From Streptomyces sp. NBC_00683 (lineage in GTDB: Bacteria; Actinomycetota; Actinomycetes; Streptomycetales; Streptomycetaceae): DNA of 64,000 bases. The position numbers and the translations under genes were made by a program. Positions within the stretch are counted from its first letter, which is position 1. Every line of letters starts with the position of its first letter. This document shows positions 17,501 to 25,694 of the stretch, in pieces. The stretch spans positions 1,984,001 to 2,048,000 of the forward strand of contig NZ_CP109013.1 of assembly GCF_036226745.1 (NCBI RefSeq), in the 5' to 3' direction. Under the pieces are notes generated by a model that had not been told where the DNA came from, made no database searches, and saw only the letters and a program-made list of their open reading frames with translations.

Positions 17501-18328
17501 CCGCTCGTCCTCGGTGATCCACTCGCGCAGCAGCGCCACCAGTTCACCCAGGGTCGGCGGGGCGGACTGCTGGAGTCCGATCCCCGTCACGTCCTCCTCC
17601 CGGTCGACGCGGAGCCGGGCCACGGTGCGGATCAGCCGCTGCCCGGGAGTACCGTCGCCGCCCTGCCCCTTGAAGACGAAGAGCAGCCGGTCGCCGGTCC
17701 GCAGACCCGTCGTGGTGCCCGACACCTGGATCTCGGAGCGCCGGGTCAGGTCCTGCTCCGTCAGCAGCGAGGGCCTGCGCCTGCGTACCGCCAGCTCGTT
17801 CCATGACGCGCGGGCCGCGAGTCCTGTGTCCGTCTCGAATACCTGCGACTCCTCCTCGGAGGTGAGGGGAACGCTGTTGCTGCGCGCCCCGCGTGGAATG
17901 ACCACCTCCACGTCCACGCCGCGCGGGTCCTTGTCCAGGGTGTACGCGAGATGCGTGTCGGCGGCGATGCCCGGCCTCGGCCGGTGCCCCACGAGGCGCC
18001 CGAGCAGCGCCAGCGAGCGGTACTCGTTCGCGGTACGCAGATACGCCTCGTCCACGATCCGCTCGGAGTGGAAGGTCAGCAGGTCGCCCACGACGGCCCA
18101 GGAGTCCAGCAGCCCGATCGCCGGGTCGTCCGGGGTACGGACCGTCAGCCCCCGCAGGGCCGGATAGGCCGGGGAGGCGAGCCGGTCCACCATGGCCGCC
18201 AGGAAGGAGCCGTGGTCCCCGACCCGGTAGTCGAGGGCCGTGCGCCCCGGCGGGTTGTACAGGGCCTCGGGGGCACGGCTCTCGTCGTGTCCGCCGCAGC
18301 CGCAGCCGCAGTTGCCCGCGCCGCTCAT
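14540..18328 (-). CDS. Baseplate assembly protein, baseplate-J-like, with C-terminal LysM
   Basis: A 1262-residue baseplate protein of the Afp11/Afp12 (Pvc11/12) type. A Cys-rich MSGAGNCGCGCGG start is followed by a region (DSWAVVGDLLTFHSERI, then YLRTANEYRSLALLGRLVGH) characteristic of putative baseplate assembly proteins. The J-like core lies around residues 950-1170. Near the C-terminus, VTEPGGETLTSIAARYGIAL with LLRLNPDI is a LysM repeat, unusual at this position. The ATG at 18328 overlaps the stop of the preceding gene as ATGA, so translation is probably coupled. Confidence 0.85.
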   Translation of the reverse strand: MSGAGNCGCGCGGHDESRAPEALYNPPGRTALDYRVGDHGSFLAAMVDRLASPAYPALRGLTVRTPDDPAIGLLDSWAVVGDLLTFHSERIVDEAYLRTANEYRSLALLGRLVGHRPRPGIAADTHLAYTLDKDPRGVDVEVVIPRGARSNSVPLTSEEESQVFETDTGLAARASWNELAVRRRRPSLLTEQDLTRRSEIQVSGTTTGLRTGDRLLFVFKGQGGDGTPGQRLIRTVARLRVDREEDVTGIGLQQSAPPTLGELVALLREWITEDERAVEDGEPAPDNPNPRPVSRFIADFDAQVLAPLRAGLDTVTSPARLVAVLAEPHERLAEAQAVARAHADVAAWFEQLEAMVGEVIAQAAELEPSQPAPEVLRAAATDGSAALRALGAVLPALRGEVVRHGSRNRSGPGSGSGSADAGADRLSAPGSDLGAQLLAALDPRIADGMYPAWRQSAPTVPPLLHEVQAMRVTTAPFGATAPLRPVQDDRGRVIRQADWPLTGSALTTMRVVFDTAGKVPQRAEFQHTETGSSVQHSETLPSEATFDLGPGRVAVMTRTAQDHDLSWLNRRPADSQEPGVTAQLLDGLPERTLFVSRPADDGRVHVAVHNGEPRSWRLAPGDHHQIRHEGYELTVRYTVGSEPANVVIGIATVPEPANRRVIALDSVQDSVTVGSWIAIERPRKGAEGPDGIPGDAALGFVTTRVTALRTAVYTDFGITGRGTELTLADPWLDEHDVLLSTIRDATVHAGGQALRLAEEPLGEDVHGNELELAELYDGLRPGRQLIVSGERTDVPAAQATELVTVAGVEQELDPLLPGDHVHTRLTLTTDLVHRYRRATVRVRGNVVAATHGESREEPVGNGDADLANQTFALWQAPLTWLPADNPLGAAPALEVRVDGLLWHRVDSLAGRGPRERVYVCGEAAGRTTVTFGDGVHGARLPTGHENVRARYRFGTGRAANVRADRITQAVTRPLGVTGVTNPQPATGGAEADGPGRTRSAIPLAVSALDRLVSLADYEDFARSRAGIGRAVAREIFDGRRRLLHVTVAGVQDLPIAEDSDVLTALRSSLARYGDSRLPVRVQVREPVLLLLAAKVKVARDHSWQIVEPRLREALLTRFGSSRRELGSPAHLSDVLATAHRVPGVDHVDVDVFGGVPASLTPDGLPGLADTLAEPRATVPARLAAYDEDVHRVTEPGGETLTSIAARYGIALDELLRLNPDITDTRRLEKGRAVFVFRGIRPAQLALLSPDVPDTLILTEVTS

Positions 18329-21300
18329 CGGGTACCTCCGGCGAGTTCGATGGTCAGCCGCCCGTTGTCGGGGCGGTCCGGGTCGTTGTCGCACCGTGCG
18401 ATCTCCAGCGGGCCGATCCGCAGCACGCCTGCCTCCAGAGCCGTGTCGTCCCCGCCGTCCACGCCCGCGTCGTCGAAGAGCCGGCGCAGCCGGGTCACCG
18501 TCACGTTCTCCACCCCCTGTACCGCGGCCGCGGCCGCGACCAGCCGGCTGAGCCGCACCGGTTCGCCGAACACGAGGGCGTCGGGGTGGAAGAAGCCGAG
18601 CCGTCCGTCCCGCAGCCGCCCGCTGCCCAGCAGCCGGTACAGCTCGGCGAGGATCTGCCCGTGCTGGTGGCCGGGTGCCGCACACACAGCCAGTGCGATG
18701 TCCAGCGGTACGTTGCCGGCGGGGCCGACCACCAGGTCGTGTCCGATCCGCCGGTAGCTCTCCAGCGCGTACGCCACCGAGTCGAGCAGCTCGGGCGCCG
18801 GTTCCCCGGCCCCCAGTGCGTCGACGGCGACATGGGCCTCCTGCACACTGCCCGTCCAGCGGATCTCCGCCGCCGCCCGTTGTACCCCGGGCAGTGCGGA
18901 GGCCAGCGCCGCGTAGTCCTCGGCCGTCACCGCGCGCTGGGTGGTGCGCTTCAGATCGAGCGGGGCCAACTGCCGTACCTGTTGCAGTGGTTCGGGCTCC
19001 GTTCCGCCGACGGCGGGCAGCGGGTTGCGTACCCCCGCGACCGGCAGCGTCTTCCCGGCGTCCGTGTCTCCCAGCAGCACCAGGTGGTTGACGGCCTCCG
19101 CGCCGACGTTGCCCGCCGTGCCGCCGCCGAGCCGGTAGTGCAGCTCCAGCCGGGCGCCGGGCCGTGACCGGGCACCGTGCCGCCCGTCGCCGAACCGCAG
19201 CGCGATCCGCCCGTCGTCCTCCAGCTCACCGACGAAGTGCCGGTCGCGGTGTCCGCTGGTGAGCAGATCCCGCCGGGCGGTCCACACCTCGTCGCCGTCC
19301 ACGGCCGTCACCGCGGGCAGCGCGGCCCGCGGATCCTGGACCAGGGCCGCGGCGGGACCGCGTAGGACCGGCTCGTCCGGGTGCAGCCCGGACGCGTGGC
19401 CGGGGCCCCAACTGTGCGCGATCTCCCAGGCGATGCCCGCGTCCAGCACGGCACCCGCACGGGCCCGGGCCGTCAGCACCTCGAGCCTGCGCAGCTTCGG
19501 TGCCAGCAGCCGTTCGCTGCGGTGCAGCAGCTCGCGCAGCGCGCGTACGGGGTGGCGGTGCAGCTCCAGGTGCTCCAGTGTCCGCAGTCCGAAGACCACG
19601 GTCAGCTCGTCGATCTCCGCCTCGGTCAGCCCGTCGCGGTCACGGGCGCTGCGCCACAGCTCCACCAGCCGCTCCCGCACCCGCCCGGGTACGGCGGCCA
19701 GCCGGTCGGCCTGTCCGGCCGACACGTGTTCCGGCAGCGGGAACGGTGCCGCCTGGACGACGGGCGATCGCTGGAGGACCGGCCTGAACCGGGGCCGGAT
19801 GCCGGGGTACACCACCTGTGCGAGCAGCGTCGCCAGTGCCTCGGCCTGCTCGTACGCCGTACCGGGTACGACCTTCTCGCGCCGTCGCCCCGCCAGCTCC
19901 AGGCCGATTCCGGCGCGCGCCACCTGGTCGTCGCCGACCTGCTCGGACAGCTCCCTGACCTGCTCGGCGGTGAGCAGCCGTCCGCTCCGTGCCTGTTCAA
20001 GGCGTTCGCCCAGGAGCCGGGCGGGCGCGTTGCCCGCGTCGGTGTCCCCGCATGCGAAGCCGGACGGCTCGCAGGACCCGGGTACGGCGGGTTCCGCCGG
20101 TACGGTCACCGTCTCCGGCACGGCCCCGCCGAACGTCAGCGACCTGCCGTGATCGACGAGGACCACATTGCCCCGGGCGACGCTCACGTCCGCGACCGGC
20201 TCACAGCCCGGAGCTCCGCGCGTCGACAGGCGCACGGGGACGGCGAGCGCGTCCTGGCGGGCCCAGGTGACCTCCAGCACCGGCTGGTCGGTGAGCCTGT
20301 CCAGGCCCGGGGTGACGGAGGTGAGCCGTACGGCCTGCCGGTGCGCGGGGTCCGCGTCGCCCGGCGTGCCCGAACGCGCCCCGCGTACCTCCTCGAACAC
20401 CAGCAGGTCGCCGGGCGCCAGGTCCAGTGCCCGCACCGTGCACTTCCTGTCGGTCCATTCGTCCCGCAGCGTCGCCGACACCGCACCCTTGGGCAGGGCG
20501 CACACCTCGTCGCCCCAGGTCCAGAAGCGGATGGTGTTGTGCGCGGGGCGCAGCTCGGCAGGTTCGGCGGCCACCACCGGCTCGAAGACCTCCACCGAAC
20601 CGCGCTCGGCCAGCACCGCCAGGTCGCTGTCCTCGATGACGGTGCCGATCTCGGGCCGGTCGCGCGGCCCCAGCGTGCGGACGTCGACCGCGGCGAAGCG
20701 GAACGTCCCCGGCAGCAGCGTCAGCCGTTTCGTCACCTCGACGGTGACCAGGGCCCGGGCATTGGACCCGTCGTGCATCGGGTAGTCGATCAGCCTGACG
20801 TGCCGGCGTACCGACACCCGCCTGCGGGCGGTGTCCAGATAGGCCTCGGTGGCCACCGCGTCCTGGTGGTGGCTGATCCGGTCCGCGGTGTGGGCCAGCA
20901 GCTCGACGAGAGTGATGCCGAGGTCCGCGGGGTTGCGCTCGACCCAGCCGGGCGTGGTCAGCGCGAGCCGGTCGAGAATGAGGCGGCGTACGGAGTCGTA
21001 GTCGCGCGCCGTGTAGTCGATGACGGGCGCCGCGACCCGGGGGCCGGGGTCGGCACCGGCCGCCTCGTCCGCGCAGTCGAACGGCGTGGGGCAGTCCGGC
21101 CGGAACTCGAACTCCGCCCCGAAATAGCGCTGGTCGAAGCCGGGGAACGGCTCCGTGCCCGGGCGGCCGTACGGATCGGTGTCCACCACCGACAGCCGGT
21201 AGCGCGAGGTGTCCCCGGTACGGTCGACCGTCACGAGCAGCCGGTCGTCGAGCTCCGGGTCCTCCTCCCGCTCGACGGCCACCTCCACGGCCTCGATTCC

Positions 21301-21495
21301 CGTGATCCGGCGCCCGCCGTCGATCCGGATGTTCTCCGGGCACAGCCCGTGCGGCGCCTTGCCGAGGAAGGTGACCGTCAGCGTAAGACCGTCGTCCCCC
21401 ACCTCGACCGCGTCCACGCCGTCGAGCCGCGCCGCGCGGACCTTGCCGCGCCTGCCGTCCGTCCGGCAGACCGACTCCCTGCTCGTGCCGCTCAT
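18325..21495 (-). CDS. Baseplate assembly protein, baseplate-J-like
   Basis: A 1056-residue second baseplate wedge protein (Pvc11/12 type). The segment APVIDYTARDYDSVRRLILD, followed by GITLVELLAHTADRISHHQD and AYLDTARRRVSVRRHVRLIDY, is the typical N-terminal signature of putative baseplate assembly proteins. LAPLDLKRTTQRAVTAEDYA marks the baseplate-J core. It begins with an ATGA overlap on the gp25 gene and ends with an ATGA overlap on the next gene, so three baseplate genes are read as one translational unit. It should form the wedges around the spike. Confidence 0.87.
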   Translation of the reverse strand: MSGTSRESVCRTDGRRGKVRAARLDGVDAVEVGDDGLTLTVTFLGKAPHGLCPENIRIDGGRRITGIEAVEVAVEREEDPELDDRLLVTVDRTGDTSRYRLSVVDTDPYGRPGTEPFPGFDQRYFGAEFEFRPDCPTPFDCADEAAGADPGPRVAAPVIDYTARDYDSVRRLILDRLALTTPGWVERNPADLGITLVELLAHTADRISHHQDAVATEAYLDTARRRVSVRRHVRLIDYPMHDGSNARALVTVEVTKRLTLLPGTFRFAAVDVRTLGPRDRPEIGTVIEDSDLAVLAERGSVEVFEPVVAAEPAELRPAHNTIRFWTWGDEVCALPKGAVSATLRDEWTDRKCTVRALDLAPGDLLVFEEVRGARSGTPGDADPAHRQAVRLTSVTPGLDRLTDQPVLEVTWARQDALAVPVRLSTRGAPGCEPVADVSVARGNVVLVDHGRSLTFGGAVPETVTVPAEPAVPGSCEPSGFACGDTDAGNAPARLLGERLEQARSGRLLTAEQVRELSEQVGDDQVARAGIGLELAGRRREKVVPGTAYEQAEALATLLAQVVYPGIRPRFRPVLQRSPVVQAAPFPLPEHVSAGQADRLAAVPGRVRERLVELWRSARDRDGLTEAEIDELTVVFGLRTLEHLELHRHPVRALRELLHRSERLLAPKLRRLEVLTARARAGAVLDAGIAWEIAHSWGPGHASGLHPDEPVLRGPAAALVQDPRAALPAVTAVDGDEVWTARRDLLTSGHRDRHFVGELEDDGRIALRFGDGRHGARSRPGARLELHYRLGGGTAGNVGAEAVNHLVLLGDTDAGKTLPVAGVRNPLPAVGGTEPEPLQQVRQLAPLDLKRTTQRAVTAEDYAALASALPGVQRAAAEIRWTGSVQEAHVAVDALGAGEPAPELLDSVAYALESYRRIGHDLVVGPAGNVPLDIALAVCAAPGHQHGQILAELYRLLGSGRLRDGRLGFFHPDALVFGEPVRLSRLVAAAAAVQGVENVTVTRLRRLFDDAGVDGGDDTALEAGVLRIGPLEIARCDNDPDRPDNGRLTIELAGGTR

Positions 21496-21875
21496 GCGGG
21501 CCCGCTCCCCTCGAACACCTCGTCGCGCCTGCTCCCCGTGGAGCGCACCACGTAGCGCAGGTGCACCCGGACCACGTTCTCCTCGCTCACCACGTCCAGG
21601 GACTCCACATCGATCAGCTCGCCCAGCCAGCGCTGCAGCGAGGCCTGCACCGACAGTTCGAGGGCCGAAGCCAGCTCGGGGCTGTTCGGTGTGAACACCA
21701 GATCCAGCAGCCCGCAGCCGAAGTCGGGCCGCATCACCCGCTCGCCCGGGCTGGTGAACAGCAACTGCTCGACCAGGTCCCGGACATGCTCGTCGTGCCG
21801 CGCGTGGGCGGTCCGCCCGCGCCGGTCGCTGCGGAACGGGAACGCGATGTCGTTCCGTACGGTCCTCACCGGCAT
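21492..21875 (-). CDS. gp25/GPW baseplate wedge protein
   Basis: A 127-residue protein matching the small gp25-like wedge subunit (Afp9/Pvc9). Signature parts are the start IAFPFRSDRRGRT, the EQLLFTSPGERVMRPDFGCGLL core (the ExxRP motif region) and a following short beta domain. It nucleates sheath assembly in related systems. Its start overlaps the PAAR gene by 10 bp and its stop overlaps the next baseplate gene as ATGA. Confidence 0.9.
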   Translation of the reverse strand: MPVRTVRNDIAFPFRSDRRGRTAHARHDEHVRDLVEQLLFTSPGERVMRPDFGCGLLDLVFTPNSPELASALELSVQASLQRWLGELIDVESLDVVSEENVVRVHLRYVVRSTGSRRDEVFEGSGPA

Positions 21876-22207
21876 GTCGCCCCCTGCCGGTCCGCGTGCA
21901 CGACGGGTGGCCCGTGCTGCACGTGCGCCGCGCTGAAGCAGTGCGCCGCACTCGTGTGCAGCAGGACGGGCGAGCCGTCGATGAGTACACCGCCCGGCTG
22001 CGGGCTCCACCGGAGGGTGGTGCACGGATGCGGCGCCCCGTCGACGGTGTGCGGACACCCGGTCACCACGAAGGTGTCGGAGGCGGTGTGCACGGGCTGC
22101 CCGTCCAGGCGCACGGCCGGGTGCGCGGAGGTGGCTGAGGCCCGGCCGCCGTGCGGGCAGGTGAGTGTCGCGGCGGCGCTGACGATGGTCCCTGAGCTGG
22201 TGGACAA
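21866..22207 (-). CDS. PAAR-like spike tip protein
   Basis: A 113-residue protein with repeated short strands and paired Cys/His motifs (TCPHGG, VTGCPH, HPCTTL, AAHCFS), as in PAAR-like tip proteins that cap the spike with a metal-bound cone (Afp10/Pvc10 role). The start is TTG at 22207, supported by a GGGGAGAGAAG Shine-Dalgarno region and no better codon nearby. It sits between the spike and gp25 genes. The order spike-PAAR-gp25 matches known injection-system operons. Confidence 0.78.
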   Translation of the reverse strand: MSTSSGTIVSAAATLTCPHGGRASATSAHPAVRLDGQPVHTASDTFVVTGCPHTVDGAPHPCTTLRWSPQPGGVLIDGSPVLLHTSAAHCFSAAHVQHGPPVVHADRQGATCR

Positions 22208-22228
22208 GACTTCTCTCCCCGTTGTCTG

Positions 22229-22759
22229 TTACTGCTTCTTGGCCACGATCAGCCGGCCGTCGTTGATGTCGACCTCGCCGCCGGCGAGCACGATCGAGGC
22301 GCCCTGGCCGTTCGCGATCGTCACGCCCTTCTCGTCGACCTGGATGTACGCCCCGGTCGCTGCCTGGAGGCGGATACCGCTGCCGCCGTCCGGCACGTCG
22401 CCCATGACGAACTTGTGCCGGTCGGAGGTCTGGATCACCACGTTCTGGTGGGCGGGACCGCCGGTGAGCGCGTCGGGCGGCAGCTCGGACGTGTCGCCGT
22501 ACCAACAGCCGGTCCAGATGGGGAAGCTGACGTCCCCCTGCTCGAACTCCACCCACACCCCGGCCCCTACGGCCGGGACCACGTACTGCCCCGACTGCGG
22601 GCCCGTGAACGGCAGGCAGGGCATGGCCCACGTGGACGTCTCGTCGCCCAGGACGTCCGGCACCTTGACCGTGACCCGCCCGATCCTCAGCGGGTCGTCA
22701 TTGCCCACCACCCGCCCCCGGAACTTTCCGAGAAACCGGTTGTTCGGTCCTGCAGCCAT
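22229..22759 (-). CDS. Spike protein, gp5/VgrG C-terminal-like (OB fold plus beta-prism)
   Basis: A 176-residue protein. The first 90 residues (GRVVGNDDPLRIGRVTVKVPD, then WVEFEQGDVSFPIWTGCWYG) are the OB-fold of phage baseplate V/gp5. The remainder has a VIQTSDRHKFVMGD strand and short beta repeats forming the spike shaft. In Afp/PVC particles this part is the C-terminal half of one VgrG-like Pvc8 protein; here it is a separate cistron 43 bp after the gp27-like gene. It forms the trimeric puncturing device under the PAAR tip. Confidence 0.88.
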   Translation of the reverse strand: MAAGPNNRFLGKFRGRVVGNDDPLRIGRVTVKVPDVLGDETSTWAMPCLPFTGPQSGQYVVPAVGAGVWVEFEQGDVSFPIWTGCWYGDTSELPPDALTGGPAHQNVVIQTSDRHKFVMGDVPDGGSGIRLQAATGAYIQVDEKGVTIANGQGASIVLAGGEVDINDGRLIVAKKQ

Positions 22760-22802
22760 GCGAGGTTCTCCTGGTCCTTTTCCGCTTCCGCTGTCGCGGC
22801 CG

Positions 22803-23942
22803 TCACGGTCGTACGGTGTCGCTCCGGGCGATGAGGCCCTCGCGCGAGAGCGTGAAGTTCTGCTGGTACGAGCCGGGCCTGATGGTGTGGGTGACGGACT
22901 TGACGAAGTAGTCGCCGTCGTACGTCACTCCGGCGCCGCGGACCCCGACCAGTTCGCGCGGCCGCAGGATGTACCCGTGCCGGTTCACGTCCAGGGATCC
23001 GGAGCCCGAGATGGCGTCGGCGGACAGCGCGGCCCGCGCCAGCAGTTCCGCCTGCGCCTGCGCCGACTCCTTCTTCGCCGTGCCGGCCAGCGTGCGGCGC
23101 TTGAGCGCGGGCGTGGCACGGCGGCCCAGCGGGGGGCGCAGCGGCCCGATGTCGGGCTGCGGCAGCAGCCGGCTGTCGCGGGTGGCGGGGTCCTGGACCC
23201 GGGCCTGCGGCTCCTCGCGGGCGGTCCCGTCGTACGCGAACGTCAGCTGGTCCACCGTCGAGTTGACGTCCATGTTCACGTTGAGCGCGTGCTGCCGCTG
23301 CCCGATCCGGGCCTCCGGGCCCCAGACGGCGGTGGAGTGACCGGGGCGGGGTCCTGGTTCGAGATAGAACGTGTACCCGTTCGCCCGGGCCAGCTCGTTC
23401 ACGTAACTCAGGTCGGTGCCCGACTGGTAGTCGACCCTCAGCTGCTCACGCGGCGGCTGCTCGATCTGCTCCTGGAAGACGCGGGGCTCGATGCCGTAGT
23501 CGGCGTACTTGGCGAGGATGCGCGCGACACGTCCGGAGGGACGCAGATTCGGGTACCGGTCGGTGCGCTCCTCCAGGTCCATGAGGAGGGTGAGGTCCTC
23601 ACCGGTCACCGTGAGGGTGGAGTGCCCCGGCTGATTACTCGCGCCGACCTCCTGCCGCACGATGAGGCCGTCGAGCAGTACCTGGGGCGTCCCCTTCACG
23701 CTCACGGAGAGGATCACCCGGGTCTTCGGGTCGAAGAACCCCTCGGGTAACAGCCGCCGCGACAGCGCGCCCTGCTTGGTGAGGTCGAACGCCATCTGGA
23801 ACCCGCTGCGTTCACCCGCGGTGGCGGTGATCTGGGCGGACAGCAGCGCCTGGACGACCTCGGGCGGCACGGGCCGGGTCAGCCGTGGGCCCGTCTGCAG
23901 GGTGATGTGGATGGGCCCGGTCCCCACGGGCTGCTCAGACAT
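22803..23942 (-). CDS. Spike hub protein, gp27/late-control-D-like (VgrG N-terminal half)
   Basis: A 379-residue protein resembling phage late control D / gp27 hubs. Strand-rich segments such as LDGLIVRQEVGAS, STLTVTGEDLTLLMDL and SGTDLSYVNELARANGYTFY are typical of the hub that joins tube to spike. It corresponds to the N-terminal half of Pvc8. The ATG at 23942 overlaps the LysM gene's stop by 8 bp; the in-frame codon at 23975 would extend further into that gene and is less likely. Confidence 0.85.
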   Translation of the reverse strand: MSEQPVGTGPIHITLQTGPRLTRPVPPEVVQALLSAQITATAGERSGFQMAFDLTKQGALSRRLLPEGFFDPKTRVILSVSVKGTPQVLLDGLIVRQEVGASNQPGHSTLTVTGEDLTLLMDLEERTDRYPNLRPSGRVARILAKYADYGIEPRVFQEQIEQPPREQLRVDYQSGTDLSYVNELARANGYTFYLEPGPRPGHSTAVWGPEARIGQRQHALNVNMDVNSTVDQLTFAYDGTAREEPQARVQDPATRDSRLLPQPDIGPLRPPLGRRATPALKRRTLAGTAKKESAQAQAELLARAALSADAISGSGSLDVNRHGYILRPRELVGVRGAGVTYDGDYFVKSVTHTIRPGSYQQNFTLSREGLIARSDTVRP

Positions 23943-24309
23943 ACCGCGCCCCCGGCCCGGGGAAGCCCCCGGCATGCGGGACCGCGATGGCGCGGCCCGG
24001 CTCGTCGGTCAGTTCCTGCGGGTCGAGCACCGGATTGGCGTCGGCGATCTGCCACCACTGCCCGGGGTCCCCGAAGTACCGCTGCGCCAGCAGGTCGGGC
24101 CGGTCGCCGTTGCTGACGGTGTGCGGCGCGCTCTCCTGTGCCGTCTCGTCCAGCGGTGGAAGTAACCGCCGCTTGGCGTACCGCACTTCGGTCTCGTCCG
24201 CCATGCGGTGCACACCGATCTCGGCGTCGTGGTAGCGGCTGGAGCGCGGGTAGGGATGGGCGCCGGGGACGGCGTCCAGCGCGTTCTCGTACGGTTCGAT
24301 GTCGGCCAT
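23935..24309 (-). CDS. LysM-type baseplate protein (C-terminal half of a split Pvc7)
   Basis: A 124-residue protein. After a basic N-terminal region it has HTVSNGDRPDLLAQRYFGDP and WWQIADANPVLDP, the LysM-like fold of gp53/Pvc7-type baseplate proteins. It begins 5 bp after the Pvc7-N gene and its end overlaps the spike hub by 8 bp. In Photorhabdus-type particles this LysM region is fused to the tube-adaptor domain; here the two are separate. Confidence 0.8.
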   Translation of the reverse strand: MADIEPYENALDAVPGAHPYPRSSRYHDAEIGVHRMADETEVRYAKRRLLPPLDETAQESAPHTVSNGDRPDLLAQRYFGDPGQWWQIADANPVLDPQELTDEPGRAIAVPHAGGFPGPGARYV

Positions 24310-24314
24310 GTCCT

Positions 24315-25001
24315 TCAGCCCCTCCCCATGACGGTGTTGCCCCCGGCCAGCCCCAGCGAGGCGAGCCCACCACTGCGCGCGGCCCGGGCGAGCTGCTCCT
24401 TCTGGGCGAGATGCGCCATGTACAGATCGGCCCCGCGGTGCCCGGCGGGCAGGTCGCTGACGCTGAGTACCTTCATGCCGATGCTGAGGCTCGCCCGGAT
24501 CGGATTCAGGTTCACGTCGAACGCGGACTCGTTGATGGACAGTTCGGTGAGGCGCACGGGCATGACGCGCTTGCTGCCCCAGGTGAAGAGGGTGAGCGGC
24601 ATCTCGATCGGGCTGATCTCGATGGTGCCCTTCTTGGAGAGACGGCTGGCCTCGCGCAGCTGGGCGGTGGTCGGATGCACCAGCATTTCGAGGGTGGCCA
24701 GCTCGGGGTGGATCCCGTCGGGGGCGGCGACCTCGAACTGGTCGGTGGCATCGATCTCGGCGGTGAACTTCCAGGTCTCCTGGGCGGGCCCCTTGAGGCG
24801 GAGGGCCTCGTTGCGGTCCCCGCTCCCACTGCCGCCTCCCCCGGAGTCACCGCTCCCGCCGGCGGACTGGGGCGCGAGGGAGCGTTCCAGGGTGTCGGGG
24901 TTGAACTGGAGGACGATGATGCGCTGGGGAGTGCCGCGTTCGGGGTCCACCACGACTATTCCGGAGCGGATGGGCTTGGGGATGTCTGCGTAGCGGGTCA
25001 C
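24315..25001 (-). CDS. CIS tube-adaptor protein (Pvc7 N-terminal-like)
   Basis: A 228-residue protein starting at GTG 25001, preceded by GGAGG at ideal spacing. The segment QRIIVLQFNPDTLERSL is the hallmark of the CIS tube-protein N-terminal domain (Pvc7-like), which links the inner tube to the baseplate hub. A Ser/Gly-rich loop (about 50-65) follows, then a beta-rich core with LTLFTWGSKRVMPVRLTEL. Its GTG overlaps the stop of the preceding candidate immunity gene as GTGA. That is odd, because it ties a structural gene's translation to a non-structural one. Confidence 0.83.
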   Translation of the reverse strand: MTRYADIPKPIRSGIVVVDPERGTPQRIIVLQFNPDTLERSLAPQSAGGSGDSGGGGSGSGDRNEALRLKGPAQETWKFTAEIDATDQFEVAAPDGIHPELATLEMLVHPTTAQLREASRLSKKGTIEISPIEMPLTLFTWGSKRVMPVRLTELSINESAFDVNLNPIRASLSIGMKVLSVSDLPAGHRGADLYMAHLAQKEQLARAARSGGLASLGLAGGNTVMGRG

Positions 25002-25669
25002 AGTCGGGCCTCCGAGCGGGCACGCAGACCGGAGTAGTCGGCATTCGGAAAGATCTGCGGAAGGGCATCGATCATGTTCGTGATCCGGTCGGCTGTCCGC
25101 TGGAAGTCTTCGTCTCCCAGTGGGGCTTCGGTGAAGAGATGCTGCCAGCCGAACGCACCCTTGGTGAGGCGAAGGAGACCCATGTAGGTGCGGTAGTCGA
25201 GGTCCATCTTCCAAAGCCCCCGCAGGTGGTCGGAGAACCACACCTCGGGGTCGGTCACCCCGGCCTGCAGCCTGATCGCGGCGAACGATCCGGCTCCGGT
25301 GAACGGGGAATCGTCGATGACACGGAGTTCCTTTCCGATGCGCTGTTCCTTCTTCGAGTGGAATGAGGACTCGAATTCGGGCGGATCCTCGTTCACCGCC
25401 TGCGACAGGGGAATGAGATAGAACTCTCCGGTAACAAAGGGGTACGGCTCCACCGTCTGCCACTGGCTCCCGATCTCGGAAAACCGGACGGACCGCTCGT
25501 GAAGTGATGGGGCGAGGGACGGTCCGCCCTGCGGCTCTCCCTCGTCGGAGGGACGGTCCACCTGGGTGACGGGACCCTGGACATCCCGGAATACCTGCAC
25601 CCCCGGACTCTGCCTGAGGTCCTCCTGAACCTGGGCCCATCCCTGTTCCCACTCCGTCAAGTTCGCCAC
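24998..25669 (-). CDS. Candidate immunity protein for the giant's nuclease domain (unassigned family)
   Basis: A 223-residue acidic, soluble protein with no membrane segment. It starts at GTG 25669 behind a GAGGAGAG site, 25 bp after the end of the giant gene. The segment YRTYMGLLRLTKGAFGWQHL and the C-terminal helix resemble compact immunity-type proteins of toxin loci, loosely SUKH/SMI1-like, but no family is certain. Base composition is low for this genome (32 of 60 GC at 25321-25380), like the adjacent toxin tip. The immunity role is inferred from position, composition and lack of similarity to any tail component; it could be a chaperone or adaptor. Confidence 0.5.
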   Translation of the reverse strand: MANLTEWEQGWAQVQEDLRQSPGVQVFRDVQGPVTQVDRPSDEGEPQGGPSLAPSLHERSVRFSEIGSQWQTVEPYPFVTGEFYLIPLSQAVNEDPPEFESSFHSKKEQRIGKELRVIDDSPFTGAGSFAAIRLQAGVTDPEVWFSDHLRGLWKMDLDYRTYMGLLRLTKGAFGWQHLFTEAPLGDEDFQRTADRITNMIDALPQIFPNADYSGLRARSEARL

Positions 25670-25694
25670 TTCTCTCCTCTCTCTCCGCAATCGC

